DNA from: Mycolicibacterium sp. J2
GTDB taxonomy: Bacteria; Actinomycetota; Actinomycetes; Mycobacteriales; Mycobacteriaceae
Direction: 5' to 3'
Assembly: GCF_026240945.1 (NCBI RefSeq)
Contig: NZ_JAPFPY010000036.1
Location: forward strand, 1 to 46,780
DNA length: 46,780 bases
The notes beneath the pieces were generated by a model. The model did no database searches, was not told the origin of the DNA, and saw only the letters and a program-made list of their open reading frames with translations. Made by a program: the position numbers and the translations under genes. Below are positions 1-8,520 of this stretch, one piece after another; positions within the stretch are counted from its first letter, which is position 1; the number at the start of each line of letters is the position of its first letter.

Positions 1-1
1 C

Positions 2-1390
2 GAGGCGGCCACCATCTCGGCGAGCACGCGCACCATCCCTGAGTTGGTGCGCCTGCTCGGCAACATCGATGCCGTTCACGGCGCGTACTACCTGCTGATG
101 CACGGTTGGTTCGCGGTGTTCCCGGCCACCGAGTTCTGGTCCCGATTCTCCAGTTGCCTTGCCGTCGGACTCGCCGCCGCCGGCGTCGTGACGCTGGCCA
201 AGCGATTCGTCGGCCGGTCGACGGCGGTGACTGCGGGGGTGGTCTTCGCGATCCTGCCCAGGGTGACGTGGGCAGGCATCGAGGCGCGGTCGTATGCCCT
301 GACGGCCGCCGCCGCGGTGTGGCTGACGGTGCTCCTGGTCGCGGCGCGCCGTCGGCCGCGCCTGTGGGTGGCTTATGGTGCCGGTTTGGCGCTGGCCGCC
401 GTGCTCAACGTCTTCATGGTGCTGCTCGTGCTGCCGCACGCGGTGTTCATCGCGACGCTGCGCGAGCGCCGATCCACCGTGGCGTGGGCCGGCGCCGCGG
501 CCGTCGCGGCGCTCATCGTCGCGCCGTTGTTGTTCTTCTGCCGAACCCAGATAGCGCAGGTGCGATGGATCTCCCCGCTGTCGGCGCGCACGGTCGGCGA
601 GGTCCTCAAGGAGCAGTACTTCGACGACAGTCTGGCGTTCGCGGTGTGCACCGGGGCGATCCTGTTGCTGCCGTTGCTCATCCGGCGGTTACGGCCGACC
701 GACTCCGGCGCACGCACACTGCTCTGGCTGAGCGCGGCCTGGGTGGTACTGCCCACCGCGGTGTTACTGCTGTATTCGGTTGTGGCCGAACCGATCTATT
801 ATCCGCGCTATCTCACCTACACCTCCCCCGCGATGGCCTTGCTGCTCGGAGTGGCCATCATGGGTCTCGTCCGGACGCGGGAGCGCGCCACCGCGGTGCT
901 GGCCGTCCTCGCGGTCGCCGCGACGCCGAATTTCCTGATCGTCCAGCGCGGGCCATACGCCAAGGAGGGCATGGATTTCAGTCAGGTCGCCGATGTCATC
1001 GCCGCGCACGCCGCGCCAGGCGACTGTCTGATCATGGACAACACCACCAACTGGATGCCAGGCCCGATCAGGCCGCTCACCGCGGCACGACCCGCGGCCT
1101 ACGCGAAGCTGATCGATCCCGGTCGCGGGATGCGCGCCGCGGACCGAAACCGGTTGTGGGACGCGCATTTGGGTATCTGGGGTGTGGCCGATCGGGTGCG
1201 CGCGTGCACCGTGTTGTGGACGGTGTCCCAACGCGATCGGACCGTCCCGGACCGGCAGAGCGGCGCCGGCCTGGACCCGGGACCGCGGTTGCGCCGCGCC
1301 CCGGCCTACCAGGTGCCCGAGCGGATGGGCTTCCACATTGTGGAGCGCTGGCAGTTCAACTTCGCCCAAGTGGTGAAATCCACGCGCTGA
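2..1390 (+). CDS. Rv1635c-like membrane mannosyltransferase (5'-truncated)
   Basis: The open frame enters from the left edge at base 2, so the true start lies outside the window and 462 residues are visible. The protein is an integral membrane glycosyltransferase of the GT-C/family 39-like type. It has a soluble opening loop (ISASTRTIPEL, then IDAVHGAYYLLMHGWF) followed by many hydrophobic segments, and a soluble C-terminal part after about residue 320. The acidic/polar loop before HGAYY and the R-YPRYLTY stretch before the last helices are typical of this family. From memory it is closest to M. tuberculosis Rv1635c, the enzyme that adds the first mannose cap residue to the arabinan of lipoarabinomannan using a polyprenyl-phosphomannose donor at the outer face of the membrane. 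Family assignment is firm. The cap-specific role is inferred. It converges on the amidohydrolase gene with only 4 bp between stop codons. Confidence 0.75.
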   Translation, partial: EAATISASTRTIPELVRLLGNIDAVHGAYYLLMHGWFAVFPATEFWSRFSSCLAVGLAAAGVVTLAKRFVGRSTAVTAGVVFAILPRVTWAGIEARSYALTAAAAVWLTVLLVAARRRPRLWVAYGAGLALAAVLNVFMVLLVLPHAVFIATLRERRSTVAWAGAAAVAALIVAPLLFFCRTQIAQVRWISPLSARTVGEVLKEQYFDDSLAFAVCTGAILLLPLLIRRLRPTDSGARTLLWLSAAWVVLPTAVLLLYSVVAEPIYYPRYLTYTSPAMALLLGVAIMGLVRTRERATAVLAVLAVAATPNFLIVQRGPYAKEGMDFSQVADVIAAHAAPGDCLIMDNTTNWMPGPIRPLTAARPAAYAKLIDPGRGMRAADRNRLWDAHLGIWGVADRVRACTVLWTVSQRDRTVPDRQSGAGLDPGPRLRRAPAYQVPERMGFHIVERWQFNFAQVVKSTR

Positions 1391-1394
1391 CAGC

Positions 1395-2192
1395 TCAATA
1401 CAACTCGGGACGCCGATCACCGAACAGATCGACATACTCGGTCAGCGCTTTGTCGTGGGTGAGGCTGAGGTCGACATCGGCGATCGCCATACCCGCGCCG
1501 GGACCGACGGCAGACAGCACCCACCCGTCCGGGGACACCACCGCACTGCCCTCCGTCCACGCCTGCCCACGTTCCACCCCGGTGCGGTCACAACAGGCGA
1601 TGGCCACCTTGCTGGCCCGGGCAGTAGCCATCGCGTTGATCACCTCGCCGGCGCGTTCCCCATCGGGACGGGGAAACAGCGGCCAATTCACCGGCGCGGC
1701 AATGAGTTCGGCCCCCGCCAGCGCCACCGGTCGGGTCAGTTCCGGGAATTCCAGGTCGTAGCACACCATCACCGCGATAGCGCCGTGCCGGGTGGCGACC
1801 ACCTGCGGCACCGCCGCGCCGGGAGTGAAGATCAACTTCTCCCGGTCCCACAGGTGCGATTTGCGGTAGAAGCCCAGCACGCCGGATCCGTCGAGCATCA
1901 CCGCACTGTTGTAGAGCAGCCCATCCGGGCCGATCTCCGGGAATCCGCCGATCACGACGGCGTCACCGGCCGCGGCAATCCACTCGACGAACGAATCGGC
2001 GGTCGCCGGCAGCGCCACTGACCGGGCTTCGTCGGCGTCGGCGAACATGTAGCCGGAGGTGGCCAGTTCGGGGAGCACGATCACCTCGGCGCCGGCGGCG
2101 ACCGCGGCCTCGATCTGCTCGACGATCAGGGCGGTGTTGGCCGTCAGGTCACCGAGCACCGGCGCCACCTGACAACATGCGATCCGGGTCAT
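1395..2192 (-). CDS. Nitrilase-superfamily carbon-nitrogen hydrolase
   Basis: A 265-residue member of the nitrilase (CN-hydrolase) superfamily, which hydrolyses amides, N-carbamoyl compounds or nitriles. The Glu-Lys-Cys triad is visible: E42 in LPELATSGY, K111 in YRKSHLWDREK and C144 in VCYDLEFPE. The VCYDxEFPE and HLWDREK forms resemble amidases and N-carbamoyl-amine amidohydrolases more than true nitrilases. A TTG three bases further out is in frame, but the ATG at 2192 is preferred. It lies 13 bp downstream of the PucR gene on the same strand, so the two are probably co-transcribed. With the divergent permease and ureohydrolase this suggests nitrogen recovery from an amide or guanidino compound. 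The substrate cannot be read from the sequence. Confidence 0.85.
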   Translation of the reverse strand: MTRIACCQVAPVLGDLTANTALIVEQIEAAVAAGAEVIVLPELATSGYMFADADEARSVALPATADSFVEWIAAAGDAVVIGGFPEIGPDGLLYNSAVMLDGSGVLGFYRKSHLWDREKLIFTPGAAVPQVVATRHGAIAVMVCYDLEFPELTRPVALAGAELIAAPVNWPLFPRPDGERAGEVINAMATARASKVAIACCDRTGVERGQAWTEGSAVVSPDGWVLSAVGPGAGMAIADVDLSLTHDKALTEYVDLFGDRRPELY

Positions 2193-2205
2193 CAACGCAG
2201 TGTAG

Positions 2206-3669
2206 TCACGGCAGCGCGGTGCGGGCCTTGAGCGCCAACCACAGCTCCATCCGGTCGTCGCCGTCGTCCAGGCGGCGCCCGGTCAACTGGGCGATCCGTT
2301 CGATGCGGTTGCGAACGGTGTTGCGGTGCACCGACAACCGCGCGGCGGCCGGATCCCACGCCCCGTTGACCCGCAGCCACTGGTCCAGCGTGCGCAACAA
2401 CTCCACCCGTTCGCCGGGTTCGAGTTGGTCCAGCGGTGCGAGCACTGCGTCGCCGAATCCGCGCACCGTCTCGGGCTCCCCCATCGACAACAGCAGCGAT
2501 ACCGTCTCACCCTCACCCGCGGTGACGATGCGGCCCAGCCGGCGGCTGACCGGCACCAGGGACCGGGCCTGTGCGGCGGACACCCCGAGTGTCTCCGGGC
2601 TGGTTGCCGCGCCGACCCCGATGGGCAGGCCGCCGGCGTGGGTGGCCAGGGTCTCGGTCAGCGCGGCCAGGTCCCAGTGGGCGACCTCGACCGTCGTGCC
2701 GGTCACCCGGACCAGCGCGCCGTCGAGGGTGGACCGCAGCAGGAAGGCGAGCTCCTCGCCCGCGTCGTCGACCACGGCAACATGGCAGTGTGCGCCGGTC
2801 AAGCCCACGCTGGCCGCCAGTTGTTGGGCGCGTTCACGTTTCATGCCGGCCCGCAGCAGCTGTGCGAACACCTGCTCGCGCCGTCGACGCTCGGGCTCGT
2901 CGGAGAGTTCACGCCGCTCCCGGTCCACCGCGATGAGCGAGACCAGTACCGTCGACGACGCCCGGGTGGCGGCATCCATATCAGCGCCCAGCACGACGTA
3001 GGCCAGCGGTACCCGGGCGCCGATGGCGTGCACCTCGAACCCGTCCACCACCGCCCAGCTGCGGCCGTCCATCTGTCCGCAGCTCGCCCGCGCCCGCTCG
3101 ACGGTGTCCTGCGCAGTACCAGGGCTCGCCGCAACCAGGCCGCCCGCACCGTCACACACCACGCACGGTGTGGTGCTCGTCGCCGCCCAGGCCGACAGCA
3201 GCGCAGGCAGCGGCGCGGAACTGGTCGCCACCGCGGTGAGCCGGCGGTTGGTCTCCATCGCCTGCTGCAGGCCGCGCCGCTCCTGCCGCGCGATCGTCTC
3301 GAACACCCACTTGGTCACGGCGATGAACGGGGTCTGGTCGGGCACCACCAGCATGGTGATGCCGGCCTCCTCGGCCGCCGCGCGCAGTGGCTCCGGGCAG
3401 TTCCTATAGGGCAGGCCGTGCCCGACGCCCAGCGCCAGGGCCGCCACTCCGGCCGTTGCACATGCCGACACGTAAGCCCGGCAGTCCTCGTCGGTCATCG
3501 GCAGCAGCAAGCCGACCGTCATCAGCAGCTCGCCGCCGTGCAGCCAGTCACCCGGGGAGACCAGCTCCGAGACGTGCGCGGAGGTGACCTCGCGGTCCAG
3601 CCCGGCCTCGCCGGCCACCACCGTGAGCTGCAGTGCCGCCGCCGTGGCGACATCACGGACGGTGATCAC
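2206..3669 (-). CDS. PucR-family transcriptional regulator
   Basis: A 487-residue cytoplasmic regulator. An N-terminal PucR ligand-sensing domain (about residues 1-125) starts ITVRDV and contains the HVSELVSPGDWL block. A central GGDEF-like spacer follows, and then a C-terminal PucR helix-turn-helix (about 420-487: SVHRNTVRNRIERI). The family controls purine, amine and amino-acid catabolic operons. The frame is open to 3786, but the family start corresponds to the GTG at 3669. The extra 39 residues upstream lie over the divergent promoter and look non-coding. It is head-to-head with the NCS1 permease, the usual arrangement for a regulator and its target, and is followed by the amidohydrolase. 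Start choice is moderately certain, family is certain. Confidence 0.85.
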   Translation of the reverse strand: MITVRDVATAAALQLTVVAGEAGLDREVTSAHVSELVSPGDWLHGGELLMTVGLLLPMTDEDCRAYVSACATAGVAALALGVGHGLPYRNCPEPLRAAAEEAGITMLVVPDQTPFIAVTKWVFETIARQERRGLQQAMETNRRLTAVATSSAPLPALLSAWAATSTTPCVVCDGAGGLVAASPGTAQDTVERARASCGQMDGRSWAVVDGFEVHAIGARVPLAYVVLGADMDAATRASSTVLVSLIAVDRERRELSDEPERRRREQVFAQLLRAGMKRERAQQLAASVGLTGAHCHVAVVDDAGEELAFLLRSTLDGALVRVTGTTVEVAHWDLAALTETLATHAGGLPIGVGAATSPETLGVSAAQARSLVPVSRRLGRIVTAGEGETVSLLLSMGEPETVRGFGDAVLAPLDQLEPGERVELLRTLDQWLRVNGAWDPAAARLSVHRNTVRNRIERIAQLTGRRLDDGDDRMELWLALKARTALP

Positions 3670-3788
3670 CGCGGGACCGGCGAGTTGTACATATCGTCCA
3701 ATCTTAATGGGCGAACTGAACAAAATCGCTATGGCGTTGGGCTGCGGATCCGGCGACAGTATGACCAAAGCCACACAGGGAGACACAC
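3670..3788. promoter_or_regulatory. Divergent promoter region, PucR / NCS1 permease
   Basis: This is the only AT-richer stretch between the two divergent genes. It contains TTGTACATATCGTCC (about 3684-3698) and a good ribosome-binding site AGGGAG about 8 bases before the permease ATG at 3789. A TACATAT core also occurs ahead of the GAF-PucR gene (about 8450). No defined operator can be proven from one sequence. Confidence 0.4.
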
Positions 3789-5252
3789 ATGACCATGCCC
3801 AAGACCGACCGGTCCGGCACGCTGATCGAAACCCGCTCGATCGACTACGTGCCCGACGACGAACGGCACGGCAAAGTCGGCCATCAGGGGCCGTTCTGGT
3901 TCGTCGGCAATTTCCAGCCGTTCACCTTGGCGTTGGGGTTTGTGGGCCCCAGCCTCGGCCTGTCCCTCTGGTGGACCGTGGTCGCCGGAATCGCGGGTAT
4001 CGCCTTCGGCACATTGTTCATGGCGTTCCATGCCACCCAGGGTCCGGTGCTCGGGCTGCCGCAGATGATTCAGTCACGAGCCCAATTCGGTTACCGCGGT
4101 GTGCTCCTGCCGTTGATCGGCACGCTGTTCACCTTCGTCGGATTCAATGTCGTCGACGTGGTGATCATCAAGTCCGGCCTGCAGGAGATCTTCGGCTGGA
4201 ACGCGGTGGCGGTGGCCGTGGTGATCACCGTCGCCGCCGCCGGGCTGGCCATCTTCGGGCATGATTTGCTGCACAAGGCCTTCCGCGTGCTGTTCTGGAT
4301 CTCGCTGCCGCTGTGGCTGGTGCTCACCTACGGCGTGCTCTCAGGTGACGTACACGCCACCACCCCGGCGGCCGGTGATTTCACCTGGGTGGCCTTCCTG
4401 GCGCAGTTCGGGGTGGCAGCGTCGTACAACATCACCTACGCCCCGTACGTCTCCGACTACAGCAGGTATCTGCCGCGCAACACCAAGCCCTCGGCCATCA
4501 TCAGCTCGGTGTTCGTCGGTGCCACCGCATCCCCGATGTGGCTGATCCCGCTGGGCGGATGGATGGCCACTTACCTCGGCGCCTCCGACGCGCTGGCCGG
4601 CATCAACACCACTGGCAACGCCACCGTCCCCGCGCTGGGCAGTGTCCTGGCGGTGGTCTCGACCCTGGTGCTGGTAGCGACCATGGGCCTGAACGCCTAC
4701 AGCGGAATGCTCACCGTCGTCACCGGTTTGGACTCGATACGTTCCGTGCAGCCCACCCGCCGGCTGCGCGTGGTCACCATCCTGGTGCTGGCGGTGGCTT
4801 GGCTGGTGATGAGCCTGCTGCTGTCCAACGCGACCGCGGCGCTGAACACCACTCTGCTGATCATGCTCTACCTGTTGGTGCCGTGGACTGCGGTGAACCT
4901 CACCGACTTCTTCTTCGTGCGCCGCGGGCACTATGTGATCGCCGACCTGTTCACCCCGGCGGGCGTGTACGGCGCGTGGTCGTGGCGCGGGCTGGTGGCG
5001 TTCGCCGCCGGTATCGCCGCCGAGATCCCGTTCGTGGTGCTGCCGTTCTACACCGGGCCGATTGCCGCCGCGATGGGCGATGTCGACATCGCGTTCGTGG
5101 TGGGCCTGCTGGTGTCGGGCGTGGTCTACATCGCCGTCACCCGGTCCCTCGATGTGTCCGACGAACTGGCCCGCATCGCAGCCGACCCGTCCCTGAGCGA
5201 TCCCGCCGACGCTGCCGCGATCGCCAACACCGTTGAAGCGGAGGAGAAATGA
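3789..5252 (+). CDS. NCS1-family nucleobase/cation symporter
   Basis: A 487-residue polytopic membrane protein of the nucleobase:cation symporter-1 (cytosine-purine permease, CodB-like) family. A short cytoplasmic N-terminus with RSIDYVPDDER leads into about 12 hydrophobic segments. The family signature YNITYAPYVSDYSRYLP (about residues 215-231) lies before the middle of the protein, and the region around N122-D125 (GFNVVDVVIIKSG) matches the substrate-site helix. Known members import cytosine, purines, allantoin, hydantoins, thiamine or pyridoxine with H+ or Na+. The stop overlaps the start of the ureohydrolase gene by 4 bp (ATGA), which implies translational coupling. The imported compound is therefore probably the ureohydrolase substrate or its precursor. 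Divergent from a PucR regulator. Confidence 0.87.
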   Translation: MTMPKTDRSGTLIETRSIDYVPDDERHGKVGHQGPFWFVGNFQPFTLALGFVGPSLGLSLWWTVVAGIAGIAFGTLFMAFHATQGPVLGLPQMIQSRAQFGYRGVLLPLIGTLFTFVGFNVVDVVIIKSGLQEIFGWNAVAVAVVITVAAAGLAIFGHDLLHKAFRVLFWISLPLWLVLTYGVLSGDVHATTPAAGDFTWVAFLAQFGVAASYNITYAPYVSDYSRYLPRNTKPSAIISSVFVGATASPMWLIPLGGWMATYLGASDALAGINTTGNATVPALGSVLAVVSTLVLVATMGLNAYSGMLTVVTGLDSIRSVQPTRRLRVVTILVLAVAWLVMSLLLSNATAALNTTLLIMLYLLVPWTAVNLTDFFFVRRGHYVIADLFTPAGVYGAWSWRGLVAFAAGIAAEIPFVVLPFYTGPIAAAMGDVDIAFVVGLLVSGVVYIAVTRSLDVSDELARIAADPSLSDPADAAAIANTVEAEEK

Positions 5253-6202
5253 GTAACCCCGGCGGCCCCATCGGTCCGGTCGACGCCACCCGCCAGCCGC
5301 GCTACACCGAACCGGGCACGTTTGCCCGGTTGCCGCGCCTCGACCAGGTCGGCCGCGCCGATGTGAGCATCGTCGGCATCCCCTTCGACAGCGGCGTGTC
5401 CTATCGTCCTGGCGCCCGCTTCGGCCCGGGCCACGTCCGCGCCTCGTCGAAGTTGTTACGCCCGTACAACCCCGCCGTCGACGTCGAACCGTTCGCCGCT
5501 CAGCAGGTTGCCGACTGCGGGGATATCGCGGTGAATCCGTTCGATATCGCCGATGCGATCGAGACCATCGATGCCGCGGTCACCGACCTGCGCAAGGACG
5601 GGTCGAAAGTCCTGACCATCGGCGGGGACCACACGATCGCGCTGCCCATCCTGCGGGCGTTGGCGCGGGACCACGGCCCCATCGGGGTGCTGCACTTCGA
5701 CGCCCACCTCGACACCTGGGATACCTATTTCGGGGCACCGTTCACCCATGGCACCCCGTTCCGGCGGGCCAGTGAGGAAGGCCTGATCGACATGGAACGG
5801 TCCCAGCACATCGGCATCCGCGGTCCGCTGTACAGCAAGCACGATCTCGAGGACGACGCGGTGCTCGGATTCCAGGTGATCCGCTCGGACGACTACGAGG
5901 TCGACGGGGTGGCCTCGATCGTGGACCGGATGCGCAAGCGGCTGTCCGGCGGCCCGGTGTACGTGTCGGTCGACATCGACGTGCTCGACCCGGCCCACGC
6001 GCCGGGCACGGGGACCCCCGAGGCCGGCGGTATGACCTCGCGCGAACTGCTCAACACCTTGCGCGGGCTGATCGGGCTGGACGTGGTGGGCGCCGACATC
6101 GTCGAGGTGGCACCCGCCTACGACCATGCCGAGATCACCGGCATCGCCGCCGCGCACGTCGGCTACGAACTGCTCTCCGTGCTGGCCGCCAATCGAGCCT
6201 GA
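5249..6202 (+). CDS. Ureohydrolase (agmatinase / guanidinobutyrase type)
   Basis: A 317-residue member of the arginase/agmatinase family, which removes urea from a guanidino substrate using two Mn2+ ions. All metal ligands are present: H128 in GGDHT, D151/H153/D155 in HFDAHLD, and D242/D244 in SVDIDVLDPAHAPGTGTPE. The GTGTPEAGG form and the overall length fit agmatinase and guanidinobutyrase (SpeB/GbuA) better than arginase. Agmatinase, guanidinobutyrase, guanidinopropionase and guanidine hydrolase cannot be separated by eye. It is coupled to the upstream NCS1 permease by a 4-bp overlap. A permease and ureohydrolase with PucR control argues for catabolism of an imported compound rather than polyamine biosynthesis. 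Confidence 0.87.
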   Translation: MSNPGGPIGPVDATRQPRYTEPGTFARLPRLDQVGRADVSIVGIPFDSGVSYRPGARFGPGHVRASSKLLRPYNPAVDVEPFAAQQVADCGDIAVNPFDIADAIETIDAAVTDLRKDGSKVLTIGGDHTIALPILRALARDHGPIGVLHFDAHLDTWDTYFGAPFTHGTPFRRASEEGLIDMERSQHIGIRGPLYSKHDLEDDAVLGFQVIRSDDYEVDGVASIVDRMRKRLSGGPVYVSVDIDVLDPAHAPGTGTPEAGGMTSRELLNTLRGLIGLDVVGADIVEVAPAYDHAEITGIAAAHVGYELLSVLAANRA

Positions 6203-6474
6203 ACGTGGGCGTGCCGACCGAAAGACCGTGTCGGCGGGGCGGTTTCCGGATACCGACGATGCAACCCGTCGATCAGGCGGTGCGCCTCGTACAGCTCTCG
6301 GCGCAGATCGCCGGCTCGTGGATCCACCCGAGCGGTACCGCGGGCCCGGGCGCGCCGGTTCCGCGCGTCGACGACCTCGAGCTTGCGCGAGATGTCGGCC
6401 ACCTGGTCGTAGAGCGCGGCCAGGAACTGCCGTGCCTGGTTCACCGCCACCGGGTCCTCCGGGTTGTCACGCAT
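6163..6474 (-). CDS. Small hypothetical protein, probable coiled coil
   Basis: A 103-residue protein that I do not recognise. The first 75 residues are strongly charged and helical in appearance (RQFLAALYDQVADISRKLEVV, then an Arg/Ala-rich stretch and ELYEAHRLIDGLHRR), with heptad-like spacing suggesting a short coiled coil. The C-terminal 30 residues are low complexity. No signal peptide or membrane segment is visible. The ATG at 6474 has a weak GAGAAG ribosome-binding site. Its 3' end overlaps the last 40 bases of the ureohydrolase gene on the other strand, which lowers confidence in the C-terminus. It could be a conserved mycobacterial small protein or a chance frame. Confidence 0.45.
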   Translation of the reverse strand: MRDNPEDPVAVNQARQFLAALYDQVADISRKLEVVDARNRRARARGTARVDPRAGDLRRELYEAHRLIDGLHRRYPETAPPTRSFGRHAHVQARLAASTESSS

Positions 6475-6626
6475 ATGCGGATCTTCTCATCGTTTCGGAC
6501 GATGCGCGCGCCCGGGGGTGACCGGGCACCGCTACCGTGGTGCCGATTCCGCACCCCGTATCCACCGCGACTTTGCCCGCGGCGGTGCCGACCTGGCGAA
6601 GTCCACGTCGGCCGGATTTGCCGACC

Positions 6627-8432
6627 TCACGACGGCCGCGCGGCAATATCGTGCACCATGAGCGCCGCCGAGAACTGGGTGGTGACGCCGGGGTCGGAGA
6701 GGTCGGCAGCGCACAGGTGCTCGATACGCCGGAGCCGCTGCGCCACGGTGTTGGGATGGACCACCAGTGCCGCGGCTGTCGCGTTGCGATCCAGCTTGCA
6801 CGCGAAATACGTTCGCAACGTGGACATCAGCTCGGTCCGGTGGTCGGCGTCGTAACCCAGTAATGGGCCAAGCGTGCGCTCGGCGAAGGCGGTGAGCTTG
6901 ACCGGATCGTCCAGCTGGAGCAACAGGCCGACAATGCCGAGATCATCCAGCGTCACCACCGTACCGGTGCGGTCGGCCTGCAACGCGATATCCAACGCCC
7001 CCTTGGCGATTCGGTAAGCCTCGGCACCACCCGCGGATTGCGAGTCGGAAACGGCGACGGTCGCGGTGATCTCCGGCCCCACCCGCGCCATCGCCCGGTG
7101 TACTAGCACACCGGGCGGCGCATCGGCCTCGGCGGTGTCGGGCCACAGCACCACCAGGGCACCGCCGTGCATGGCCACCAGCGGTCGGGGCGCCAACGCC
7201 GATACCAGCTCGGTGACCGCCGACAGCGCACGCTGCCACGCCCGCCGCAGCGCCGCTTCACCGGGCCCGCTGACGGTGGCCACGATCGCCACGTGGGCGA
7301 CGGTGAGGTCATGCCCCAACCGCTGCGCTCGCTCCAGCAGTTGCGGTGACAGCGACGCACCACCGGTCAGCACGTCGGCCAGTAGTTCACCGCGCAGCCG
7401 CCGCTCCACCTCGGCGGCGGTCTGTTCACGCAGCAACTCGACCGACACCACGATGCACGCGTGCTCCACCGCCCGAACCTGGAGCGCGTCAAGGGAACTG
7501 ATGTCGCCGGGGAACCAGATGCGGGCCGCCACCTCGTGACCCAATCGCACCGTGGACACCTGCCAGCCGGTCGCGGCACCCGCGGCGTCGCGCACCGGCA
7601 CCACGGTCGCCGTGGAGTCGTCGTCCGGGACGGCGGCCCGGGTGGCGGCCGAGGGAAAGTCGACGTCGTCGCCGGCGCGGGCCAATTCGACCTGGCGCGC
7701 ATCGTCGATCAGGACCGCCCGGCCGATCAGATCGCTGAGCGCCGCGGCGATACCGCCGATCCCGCCCGAGCGCAGGGCGACCGCCAGCAAGCGCTCGTGG
7801 ATCTGTTCGGAGCGCGCCAGCGCGTCGCGCTGTTCGCGTAGTGATCCGGTCATGGTGCGCAGCTCGTCCAGGCGGCGCGCCGAGGTGACGGCGATGGCCG
7901 CGTGGTTGGCCAACAGGATCAACCGTTCGATCTCGTAGCGGGTGAACGTGTGCACCGAGGCGTAGTAGCCGTTGAGGGTGCCCAACACCTCGGTACCGGC
8001 CACCAGCGGCACGGCCACGATGGCCCGGTAGCCCTGGTCGCGGGCCACGCCGGCCCACAGGGCGAACTCGGGTTCCACCCGAACATCCCGGATGGCCACC
8101 GGTTCGCCGCGGTGGAAGGCCTGGCTGGAAGGGGAACCGCTGTCGAGCCGGATCGCCCGGTCCGAATTGACCCGCCGGACATACTCCTCCGACAGCCCAC
8201 TCCAGCCCTGTACCAGCAGGCGGTCCCGGTCCGCGTTCGGAATGAGCACACCGCAGAAGTCGAAGCCCAACAACGTCCTGGCGGTATCGGCGACCAGGCA
8301 CAGCACCTCGGGCAGGTCCGCCTCGGCGCCGGCCTTGGCACTGAGCGTGCGCAGCGCGGCCAGCCACGTCACCAGCTCGGCTCCCGGTCGGTCCTGGCCC
8401 GTCGACGTGGTCACCAGAACAGTCTGCCCCAC
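6627..8432 (-). CDS. GAF-domain PucR-type transcriptional activator
   Basis: A 601-residue cytoplasmic regulator. It has an N-terminal GAF sensor domain (about residues 40-190, with FDFCGVLIPNADRD and AIVAVPLVAGTEVLGTLNGYY), a central region of about 330 residues, and a C-terminal PucR helix-turn-helix (about 535-600: FACKLDRNATAAALVVHPNTVAQRLRRIEHL). This architecture is common in actinobacteria next to aromatic and alcohol catabolic operons. The listed GTG start at 8432 is uncertain because another GTG lies 18 bases inside. It is head-to-head with the aldehyde dehydrogenase and presumably controls the seven-gene plus-strand unit. The GAF domain may sense the pathway substrate. Family certain, target inferred from position. 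Confidence 0.85.
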   Translation of the reverse strand: MGQTVLVTTSTGQDRPGAELVTWLAALRTLSAKAGAEADLPEVLCLVADTARTLLGFDFCGVLIPNADRDRLLVQGWSGLSEEYVRRVNSDRAIRLDSGSPSSQAFHRGEPVAIRDVRVEPEFALWAGVARDQGYRAIVAVPLVAGTEVLGTLNGYYASVHTFTRYEIERLILLANHAAIAVTSARRLDELRTMTGSLREQRDALARSEQIHERLLAVALRSGGIGGIAAALSDLIGRAVLIDDARQVELARAGDDVDFPSAATRAAVPDDDSTATVVPVRDAAGAATGWQVSTVRLGHEVAARIWFPGDISSLDALQVRAVEHACIVVSVELLREQTAAEVERRLRGELLADVLTGGASLSPQLLERAQRLGHDLTVAHVAIVATVSGPGEAALRRAWQRALSAVTELVSALAPRPLVAMHGGALVVLWPDTAEADAPPGVLVHRAMARVGPEITATVAVSDSQSAGGAEAYRIAKGALDIALQADRTGTVVTLDDLGIVGLLLQLDDPVKLTAFAERTLGPLLGYDADHRTELMSTLRTYFACKLDRNATAAALVVHPNTVAQRLRRIEHLCAADLSDPGVTTQFSAALMVHDIAARPS

Positions 8433-8520
8433 GGACGAATGTTCTGAACTACATATATCCGCTTGAACTATGTCTCTACGTACATTGAAGGTTGGTCACG
8501 CTGTGACGACACTCATAGCC
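8433..8520. promoter_or_regulatory. Divergent promoter region with palindrome, GAF-PucR / catabolic operon
   Basis: An 88-base spacer that is AT-rich for this genome. It holds ACATA-N15-TATGT (about 8451-8475), TACGTA, and the perfect interrupted palindrome GTCAC-GCT-GTGAC at 8495-8507, only 13 bases before the likely ATG of the aldehyde dehydrogenase. Either could bind the divergently encoded regulator. The palindrome position so close to the start would suit a repressor-type site. Confidence 0.4.

Noticed and set aside
106..1761. Long open frame (551 codons) overlapping the mannosyltransferase in another frame
   Set aside because: Arg/Pro-rich shadow typical of GC-rich DNA; the overlapping frame has clear family motifs and membrane helices.
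2326..3792. Plus-strand open frame of 488 codons opposite PucR
   Set aside because: His/Arg/Gln-rich antisense shadow with no domain; PucR on the other strand has intact sensor and HTH domains.
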